From Calditrichota bacterium (GTDB lineage Bacteria > Zhuqueibacterota > Zhuqueibacteria > Oleimicrobiales > Geothermoviventaceae): 13,687 nucleotides of DNA. The position numbers and the translations under genes were made by a program. The stretch lies in the NCBI GenBank assembly GCA_013152765.1, contig JAADFT010000555.1, forward strand, positions 1 through 13,687, given 5' to 3'. Shown here one piece after another: positions 8,971-13,687 of the stretch (its first letter is position 1; every line of letters begins with the position of its first letter). Below the pieces are notes generated by a model. It searched no databases, had not been told where the DNA came from, and saw only the letters and a list, made by a program, of their open reading frames with translations.

Positions 8971-9093
8971 ACTCTACCGAATCGGTCTTAAACGAATACC
9001 AGTCCGCTGAAAACCAAGAATTCTCTCTCAGGAAAAGCATCGGCCCACCTTACTTGGCTTCACAGCAAGCACCCGCTTCCCCCACCTTTGTAA

Positions 9094-9122
9094 AACATAG
9101 CTAAAGACCGTTAAAATGTCAA
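9094..9122 (-). promoter_or_regulatory. Sigma70-like promoter for the TonB-receptor operon
   Basis: On the minus strand, a perfect -35 box TTGACA (9122-9117) is followed by a 17-base spacer and a -10 box TATGTT (9099-9094; 4 of 6 to consensus). Transcription should begin near 9087. It lies in the gap between two operons and points at the receptor gene. No comparable promoter lies between the leader terminator and the ATG. Confidence 0.65.
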
Positions 9123-9134
9123 GAGAAAAGTGAT

Positions 9135-9157
9135 CGAAACGCAAAAAACTGATCCTG
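9135..9157 (-). repeat. Bipartite motif, copy A (partial)
   Basis: On the minus strand this reads CAGG, nine bases, TTGCGTTTCG. It lies 12 bases upstream of the -35 box of the receptor promoter, a position typical of an activator or repressor site. It shares the exact 10-base TTGCGTTTCG with the two other copies but lacks their extended CGCAGGGC half. Confidence 0.5.
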
Positions 9158-9194
9158 TTTACACTTGCGCCCTCATCCCCTTTCCCTTGTGCAA

Positions 9195-9220
9195 CCGAAA
9201 CGCAATTCTACGGCCCTGCG
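9195..9220 (-). repeat. Bipartite motif, copy B
   Basis: On the minus strand this reads CGCAGGGC, seven bases, TTGCGTTTCGG. Copy C at 13382-13408 has the same two halves with an eight-base spacer. Copies B and C lie in the same orientation on either side of the four-gene operon. It could be a regulator site or a boundary repeat. Confidence 0.6.
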
Positions 9221-9308
9221 AGACGTGGAGCCGCCACGTTTGGAAAACTCCGCGCCCCACGCCCCGTGACCCTTCGGTTCGGCGACGTGCTTCCCCTGCC
9301 TGAGCCGC

Positions 9309-9950
9309 TCAGTTCAGGTTCAGCAGAGCTTTGGCCACCTCTACGGCTGTGGCCGCGTCGGGTGCGTAGCCGTCTGCTCCGATTTCGTCCGCGTACGACT
9401 GCGTAACGGGAGCACCGCCCACGATCACTTTTACGCGATCGCGTACACCCTTCTTCTCCAGCGCTTCGATCACGGATTTCATGTTCAGCATGGTGGTGGT
9501 GAGCAGCGCCGACATGCCAATCAGATGCGGTGCGCCGCTCTCGATGGCCTGCAGGAACTTGTCGGGACCAGCGTCGACACCCAGGTCGATCACCTCAAAG
9601 CCAGCCCCTTCCATCATCATCGAGACCAGGTTCTTCCCGATGTCGTGCAGATCCCCCTTCACGGTGCCAATCACAAGCTTCGCCACGGGTTTCACACCTG
9701 TCTCCGCGAGCTTAGGCCGCAAGACCTTCAGACCGGCTTTCATCGCCCGCGCAGCAATCAGGACCTCCGGCACGTAGTACTCGTTGTTTTTGAACTTCTC
9801 ACCGACCACATTCATGCCGGCAATCAGCCCCTCATTCAAGACCTTGCCGGGCTCCAGGCCTTCTTCTTCAAGCGCCTTGTGCGTCAGCTCTTCGGCTTTC
9901 TGCGCCTGTCCCAGGATGATGGCGTCTGCCAGTTCTTTCAAAACGTCCAT
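9309..9950 (-). CDS. Corrinoid (cobalamin)-binding protein of the MtaC/MtbC/MetH-module type
   Basis: A 213-residue protein with the layout of corrinoid shuttle proteins. The N-terminal four-helix cap domain (about 1-88) contains EGLIAGMNVVGEKF (40-53) and YYVPEVLIAARAM (58-70). A Rossmann-like B12-binding domain (about 90-213) has GTVKGDLHDIGKN (95-107), where His102 should coordinate cobalt from below, plus MSALLTTTM (146-154) and VIVGGAPVT (175-183) around the nucleotide tail. In known systems such proteins carry a methyl group between two methyltransferases. Neither partner is in the window, and this is the last gene of an operon with sugar dehydrogenase and isomerase genes. The start ATG 9950 follows GGAGGCGGAG. 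The length matches stand-alone corrinoid proteins, so it is not a MetH fragment. The domain call is firm; the methyl donor and acceptor are unknown. Confidence 0.93.
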   Translation of the reverse strand: MDVLKELADAIILGQAQKAEELTHKALEEEGLEPGKVLNEGLIAGMNVVGEKFKNNEYYVPEVLIAARAMKAGLKVLRPKLAETGVKPVAKLVIGTVKGDLHDIGKNLVSMMMEGAGFEVIDLGVDAGPDKFLQAIESGAPHLIGMSALLTTTMLNMKSVIEALEKKGVRDRVKVIVGGAPVTQSYADEIGADGYAPDAATAVEVAKALLNLN

Positions 9951-9992
9951 CTCCGCCTCCGCCTTTGGTTCCAGCCTGTTCTGGCAACCAGC

Positions 9993-11471
9993 TCAACGTG
10001 GGATGTAACGTTGCCAGTTGTAGTCCCTCAACTCACCTCTGGCCGTCGAGTGGATCAGCTCGAATTCGCCGTTCTCGCGCCGATCCACGAAAACGAAAGT
10101 GACGCCGCCCTGCACGTGCTCGTACGTCCACACTTCAAAGGGCCGAGCACTGATGCCGCCCGGCTCGCGGTCCACCTGGTCTGGCCAACCGTACTGCAAC
10201 AGCACACGGCCTCGATCTGTCTTCCAGCCCTCGTGTCCAGGATAACTGAATCGTTCGTTCGCGTATTCCAGTCGCTTCTCGTAGTCGCGTCGTGCTTCGT
10301 TCTCGGGCGTGCTCGGATCCGGATCCCGTCGCTTCCAGAAAGCTTCCAGAAAGCGCCTTTTGCCCGCCAGATCGAGCTTCGGGTAAACGGCCAGCTCCTC
10401 TTTCGTGGCAATGTACTTCAGCCGCTCGAACTCGCGGTCGAGTTCCTCTTCAGAGGCCAGCGCGTACGAGCTGACCACGCCGAGCGCGGGACTCGTGGAA
10501 CGTTTCGCCACCGGCGCAGCGTGGACCGCCCGATGAACCACAAAGAACTGCCGGCCCGTAAGGACCCTTTTCCCTGTTAGAAGGTCCGTCACCGCTACCT
10601 GCAGCAAGTACGAGCCCGTCTCGAAGTCGCGCACATCCAGGCGGCCGTTCACCGCGCAGGCGCTGCCTCCCACGAGGTGTTCCTTCCCGGAGTAGGACTC
10701 CACTTCGCGATTCTGCTCGTCCAGCACCAGCAAATCGGTCCTGTAGTGTCCGCGGCCTTCTTTGTCCTCTTTCAGGCCGTACACTTCGGCGTAGTAGTAC
10801 AACCAGCTCGCGCCAGTCCCGTACATCCGCGACGCGTTCGGCACAACCACAAGACCGTTCCGCCAAAGCCGTCCGCCACCGGACGGATCCGGCTTGATCA
10901 GCGACGCCAGCAAGAGATCGGAGGCAACAAGGTCTTCAGCTGCGTCAGCGGGCTCTACCCGAACCGTGTCCTGTTTCGTCGAAGCGGCGTTCGCGAGCAG
11001 ATCCTTCAGCTCCACACGCACGGTGTACAGACCGGGCGCCACCAGGTAGTGCTTCAGATCGACCAGCTTCTGCCCTCTCCTCACTTCACTTCGCCGGGCC
11101 ACCGTGTCGGCAAAGCTCAACCTGGACTCCGCCAGCAGCGAATCGCCTTTCAAAATCCGAATGGTCGCCTCGGCTGCCGCTACGTAAGCGCGATCCGCTG
11201 GTTTGAAGAGCAACCGGTTCCGTTCCACCGCCAGGGCTACGTCCAGCAGATTCTGCCCCGTGGGCGTGCGAAACCGGTACAGGTCCAGCCAAAACAGAGG
11301 CTTCTGCTGCGGCCGTGCCTCCCCAGCCCACAGCGAAACAGCCAGCAGAGCCACAAGGCCGAAAACTGCACCCCTTGAACGGCTCACTTTCCGCAGACCG
11401 CGAACAAACCGAAACGCCTCTTTGCGAAGCGCGGTCCTTTTCAGCAACCTGGTAAGCAAAAACTTACGCAT
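9993..11471 (-). CDS. GWxTD-domain-containing protein, exported or membrane-anchored
   Basis: A 492-residue protein carrying the GWxTD domain, a family of unknown function common in Acidobacteriota and FCB-group genomes. The domain occupies about 353-482: YIATKEELAVYPKLD (353-367), FLEAFWKRRDPDPSTPENE (374-392), YANERFSYPGHEGWKTDRGR (403-422; the name-giving GWKTD is 415-419), PFEVWTYEH (444-452) and VTFVFVD (457-463). The N-terminus has about 34 mostly basic residues, then a hydrophobic stretch (AVFGLVALLAVSLWAGEA), suggesting a signal peptide or a single anchor. The middle contains beta-rich segments. I chose ATG 11471, which overlaps the stop of the oxidoreductase gene (ATGCGTAA) and fits translational coupling. 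The unusually long basic N-region leaves open a later start, such as the GTG near the hydrophobic segment. The gene ends 42 bases before the corrinoid gene. Confidence 0.88.
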   Translation of the reverse strand: MRKFLLTRLLKRTALRKEAFRFVRGLRKVSRSRGAVFGLVALLAVSLWAGEARPQQKPLFWLDLYRFRTPTGQNLLDVALAVERNRLLFKPADRAYVAAAEATIRILKGDSLLAESRLSFADTVARRSEVRRGQKLVDLKHYLVAPGLYTVRVELKDLLANAASTKQDTVRVEPADAAEDLVASDLLLASLIKPDPSGGGRLWRNGLVVVPNASRMYGTGASWLYYYAEVYGLKEDKEGRGHYRTDLLVLDEQNREVESYSGKEHLVGGSACAVNGRLDVRDFETGSYLLQVAVTDLLTGKRVLTGRQFFVVHRAVHAAPVAKRSTSPALGVVSSYALASEEELDREFERLKYIATKEELAVYPKLDLAGKRRFLEAFWKRRDPDPSTPENEARRDYEKRLEYANERFSYPGHEGWKTDRGRVLLQYGWPDQVDREPGGISARPFEVWTYEHVQGGVTFVFVDRRENGEFELIHSTARGELRDYNWQRYIPR

Positions 11472-12483
11472 CCACATCACCCAGCAATTCATCCAGGTCG
11501 ACGGCCCGCCCTTCGCGAGCAGAAATCTCAACAGCGTTCACGACCGCCAGCGCCAGCAGCGCGCCCAGCGAGTCCGTCTCAGGCCGTCCACCTTCTCGAA
11601 CGAGCCTCGCAAACTCTTCCAGTTGCTCTACGTGCGAAGCGTCCATTTCCGCGCCGAGCCCGTCTTTGCCCTTGTACAGAACCTCTTCACGACCATCCCG
11701 GCTCACCAAACGCGTTTCAACACCGTCCGTGTACAGATTTCCTTCCGTCCCGTACACCGCCAGCGTGGATCGAAACGGCCCCACGTAGTTGGAGCCGATG
11801 TAGCCAAGGCGCGGCCCTTCGAAATGGATCAGCCCCGCCGTGTTGTCCACGTTCGCGCCATCCGGCAGCACCTGCTCCACAAAGCCGAACACTTTGGTCG
11901 GACGCCCAAAGTACAGCAGCTCAATGTCGATCAGGTGGATGCCAAGCTGAATCAGCGGGCCTGTGGGGCACCTTCCGCGGGCGCGCCAGCTTGAGGGCTT
12001 CACCTCGTACGCGCCGTCCCGCGAGAAATTCCCCTCAACATTCGCAAGTTCGCCAATTCGCCCCTCTGAGATCGCTTTCTGGCATGCGCGGAAGGCCTTC
12101 AGGCGCCGGAAATTGTGGCCGACCATCAACAAGCCGCCCGTTTCTTTCTCGACGCGAATCAACTCCTTGGCTTCGTCGACGGTGTTCGTGATCGGCTTGT
12201 CCACAAACACGGCTTTCCCGTGCAGAAGGCCTGCCTTTGCCTGCGGCAGGTGCTGGTCGTTTGGCGTTACGATTACCAGGGCGTCAATTGTGGGATCTTC
12301 GAGGAGCTTCTCCAGATCCGTCACAACCGGCAGTCCCAAACGCGCCTCCACTTCCGCCGCCCGCTCCGGACGGTAGTAGTACGCCTTCACGATCTCAAGG
12401 CCGTCCACCTGGCGGCTTGCCTCGAGTAGCTTCTGGCCGTAGCCACCTACGCCCAGAAGCGCAGCTCTGACCGGCTCTTTCAT
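11464..12483 (-). CDS. Gfo/Idh/MocA-family NAD(P)-dependent oxidoreductase
   Basis: A cytoplasmic dehydrogenase of 339 residues, typical for the family, which oxidises or reduces sugars, inositols and related polyols. The N-terminal Rossmann fold has the dinucleotide motif ALLGVGGYGQ (8-17). The conserved VTPNDQHLPQ (72-81) and VFVDKPIT (92-99) follow; Lys96 is the family catalytic lysine, with DKP in place of the commoner EKP. VGHNFRR (121-127) and LIQLGIHLIDIELLYFG (177-193) supply the C-terminal substrate site, with His183 and Asp186 in the expected GxHxxD pattern. I chose ATG 12483, which overlaps the preceding stop as ATGA and sits behind a GGGGG ribosome-site-like run; an in-frame start at 12522 would add 13 Ala-rich residues unlike the family. 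The pairing with a TIM-barrel isomerase is common in inositol and keto-sugar catabolism. The substrate is not determinable from sequence. Confidence 0.95.
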   Translation of the reverse strand: MKEPVRAALLGVGGYGQKLLEASRQVDGLEIVKAYYYRPERAAEVEARLGLPVVTDLEKLLEDPTIDALVIVTPNDQHLPQAKAGLLHGKAVFVDKPITNTVDEAKELIRVEKETGGLLMVGHNFRRLKAFRACQKAISEGRIGELANVEGNFSRDGAYEVKPSSWRARGRCPTGPLIQLGIHLIDIELLYFGRPTKVFGFVEQVLPDGANVDNTAGLIHFEGPRLGYIGSNYVGPFRSTLAVYGTEGNLYTDGVETRLVSRDGREEVLYKGKDGLGAEMDASHVEQLEEFARLVREGGRPETDSLGALLALAVVNAVEISAREGRAVDLDELLGDVDA

Positions 12484-13283
12484 CGCAGCCCCCGCAGCAC
12501 CTGCTGCATTCTGTGGGCGCACAGACGACTCATCTGCAAGAAGGGCTGAACATGTGTTTCCAGCGTTACGTGGTGAAGCGGTCGGTTTTCGGAGGCAAGG
12601 GCGCGGAACTGGCCCAGGTAGTCAATTTCGCCGTCGCCAAACGGCACGCATTCACATTCGCCGTTTTTCCGACGGTAGTCTTTCACGTGCACGTTCACAA
12701 CGTAGTCCTTGATGTGCTGCCAGCCGTCCGGGAAAGGCTTCTCACCGCTGCAGAACGCGTTCCCGAGATCCCAGTTCGCGCGGAGGAACGGGCTGTTCAC
12801 CTCCGCAAGGATGGCTGCCGTGTGCTCGCCGGTGTCGCACCAGTGATCGGGCTCGTTTTCCACGGCAACCACGAACCCTGTTCTTTCGGCCATTCGCGCC
12901 ACATCGCCGAAGTGGTCGATGACCGCCTGACGGTTCTCCGCGGGCTCGTTGGGGTAGTGCGAAAAGCCAAACACGATGATGAGACGTGTGTCCAGGAGTT
13001 CAGCCAGTCGGAAGGTTTCAGGCAGGATTTCTTCTTTCTCAAGCCGAACGCGTTCCGGGTCCTCGAGGGAAATCTTGAAGACACCAGGTGAGAGTGCGGC
13101 AATCCGAACGCCCTCGCGCTCAACAGTCCGCCGTACCGAGCGGATTTCGTCGTCGTCCACGCGCGGCACGCGTCCGGTTCTGAGCGTGCGAATTTCGTAG
13201 TCCCAGATCCCCCAGCTTTTTCCATGCCGTACTGCCAGTGGGAAATCGGGCAAGATCTCGTCCGAAACGATCCCAAGCCTCAC
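12480..13283 (-). CDS. Sugar phosphate isomerase/epimerase-like TIM-barrel protein
   Basis: A 267-residue member of the xylose-isomerase-like TIM-barrel group (IolE, hydroxypyruvate isomerase and tagatose epimerase relatives), which rearranges or dehydrates keto-sugars and inositols using a divalent metal. Likely metal ligands are in order: Glu in VAVENEPDHW (139-148, Glu142 or Glu144), Asp172 in NWDLGN (170-175), His199 in VNVHVKDY (196-203) and Glu242 in VTLETH (239-244). The N-terminal strand (LGIVSDEI) and LIIVFGFSHY (101-110) fit the fold. The start is GTG 13283, with GGAGG five to six bases upstream. It is the first gene of the four-gene operon, and its stop overlaps the oxidoreductase ATG by four bases, so the two are coupled. 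The specific activity is unknown. Confidence 0.92.
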   Translation of the reverse strand: MRLGIVSDEILPDFPLAVRHGKSWGIWDYEIRTLRTGRVPRVDDDEIRSVRRTVEREGVRIAALSPGVFKISLEDPERVRLEKEEILPETFRLAELLDTRLIIVFGFSHYPNEPAENRQAVIDHFGDVARMAERTGFVVAVENEPDHWCDTGEHTAAILAEVNSPFLRANWDLGNAFCSGEKPFPDGWQHIKDYVVNVHVKDYRRKNGECECVPFGDGEIDYLGQFRALASENRPLHHVTLETHVQPFLQMSRLCAHRMQQVLRGLR

Positions 13284-13381
13284 GCCGTCCTCCGTTCCGT
13301 TCTTTGTGAGCTGCCAACGACGTGACTCCCTCTGTGGCTCGACCTCGCTCCCACCTCAGCGCCAAAGTTACGATTTCTCAG

Positions 13382-13408
13382 CCGAAACGCAAGAACTTAT
13401 GCCCTGCG
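13382..13408 (-). repeat. Bipartite motif, copy C
   Basis: On the minus strand this reads CGCAGGGC, eight bases, TTGCGTTTCGG. It matches copy B (9195-9220) at all 19 positions of the two half-elements, with a spacer one base longer. It lies about 100 bases upstream of the first gene of the four-gene operon. Confidence 0.6.
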
Positions 13409-13514
13409 CGTGCAATTTTTTACATCTTTGGCACTCAAGGGGCCAGGGGCGTGTTGCGGGAAGTTGGGAGGGATACTGAAAGGCAGGTTGAGGTGCTGGT
13501 GGTAGTGGGCAATT

Positions 13515-13577
13515 GGCAGTAGGCAGTAGGCAGTCAGCAGTAAGCAGTAAGCAGTAAGCAGTAAGCAGTAAGCAGCA
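13515..13577. repeat. Tandem heptanucleotide repeat, about nine units
   Basis: Nine consecutive 7-base units in perfect phase: GGCAGTA twice, GGCAGTC once, AGCAGTA five times, AGCAGCA once (consensus RGCAGTA). The identical central units suggest recent slippage expansion. The array is non-coding and lies more than 200 bases upstream of the operon start. Units this short, with no spacers, exclude CRISPR. Confidence 0.92.
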
Positions 13578-13687
13578 GGGAATTCTTGTCCGTCGATTGT
13601 TTCATTTCAACGGGCGCAAGGTGCAGCGCTTGCTGCCCCGGGCTTCTACAGCCGAGCAAACACCCGTCCACGCTTGAAATCAAGCCG

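Larger units (their letters stand above)
8824..9308 (-). promoter_or_regulatory. Intergenic region with the promoter and long 5' leader of the receptor operon
   Basis: About 485 bases without a gene. In transcription order it holds a short hairpin (ACGTGG/CCACGT, 9223-9239, no clear T run), a copy of the bipartite motif (9195-9220), a second partial copy (9135-9157), a sigma70-like promoter (9094-9122, predicted start near 9087) and a leader of about 264 bases. The leader contains an intrinsic terminator (8933-8970) that would stop transcription 109 bases before the receptor ATG. Its sequence matched no riboswitch class that I could identify. Confidence 0.6.
13284..13687. other. Upstream intergenic region of the four-gene operon
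   Basis: About 400 bases with no supported gene. It holds bipartite motif copy C (13382-13408), an A/T-rich patch near 13411-13430, a G-rich stretch (13440-13513) and the heptanucleotide repeat array (13515-13577). I found no promoter matching sigma70 well upstream of GTG 13283; the best is TTGCGT with a 16-base spacer and TAACTT, which is weak. From 13578 to the edge a frame is open on the plus strand, but it has no start or recognisable motif. The last bases form the short palindrome CTTGA-AA-TCAAG (13673-13684). Confidence 0.6.

Noticed and set aside
8881..9080. Fragments resembling a TPP riboswitch in the receptor leader (GGGTGC, CTGAGA, GAACCTG on the minus strand).
   Set aside because: The spacing is wrong (about 37 bases between the first two, with the terminator between the last two), and the remaining conserved elements of the P4/P5 arm are missing.
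9223..9239. Hairpin ACGTGG/CCACGT after the corrinoid gene as its terminator.
   Set aside because: The stem is short and no T run follows on the minus strand; the better terminator for that operon is at 8933-8970.
13515..13577. Possible CRISPR array.
   Set aside because: Units are 7 bases with no spacers, and no cas gene is present. It is a simple tandem repeat.
13578..13687. Open plus-strand frame to the right edge as the start of a gene.
   Set aside because: It has no start codon with a ribosome site, a Cys-rich, unfamiliar translation and only about 36 codons. It cannot be supported from this window.

Overview
The window reads as a chromosomal segment of a Gram-negative bacterium of the Bacteroidota/Calditrichota/KSB1-like (FCB) sphere. 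The support for this is a TonB-dependent receptor with an N-terminal carboxypeptidase-regulatory-like domain, a large secreted protein with a type IX-secretion/FlgD-like C-terminal domain, a PorV/PorQ-family outer-membrane protein and a GWxTD-domain protein. The lineage is an inference from gene content only. All eight genes supported here lie on the minus strand, so transcription runs from high to low coordinates.

In transcription order, the first block (13283 to 9309) is a tight four-gene operon: a TIM-barrel sugar phosphate isomerase/epimerase-like protein, a Gfo/Idh/MocA oxidoreductase (4-base ATGA overlap), a GWxTD-domain protein (8-base overlap) and a corrinoid-binding protein of the methyltransferase type (42-base gap). 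The first two suggest oxidation or isomerisation of a sugar, polyol or inositol. No methyltransferase partner for the corrinoid protein is in the window.

The second block (9122 to 1856) starts with a good sigma70-like promoter, followed by a long 5' leader of about 264 bases that contains a strong intrinsic terminator. It then encodes a 1063-residue TonB-dependent receptor, an 857-residue secreted protein with a sorting-type C-terminus and a PorV/PorQ-family protein, and ends at a second strong terminator. The PorV gene carries a frameshift near 2590. This looks like an outer-membrane uptake and surface-display module built without a SusD protein.

The third block (1593 to the left edge) holds a YihX-like HAD phosphatase and a DegT/DnrJ/EryC1/StrS PLP-dependent aminotransferase that is cut by the window edge. 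Both suit sugar or inositol chemistry.

Non-coding structure includes a bipartite motif, CAGG-N9/10-TTGCGTTTCG, found three times and only in intergenic DNA. Two copies share a longer core and flank the four-gene operon in direct orientation. There is also a 9-unit heptanucleotide tandem repeat at 13515-13577. No RNA genes, insertion sequences or CRISPR arrays were seen.
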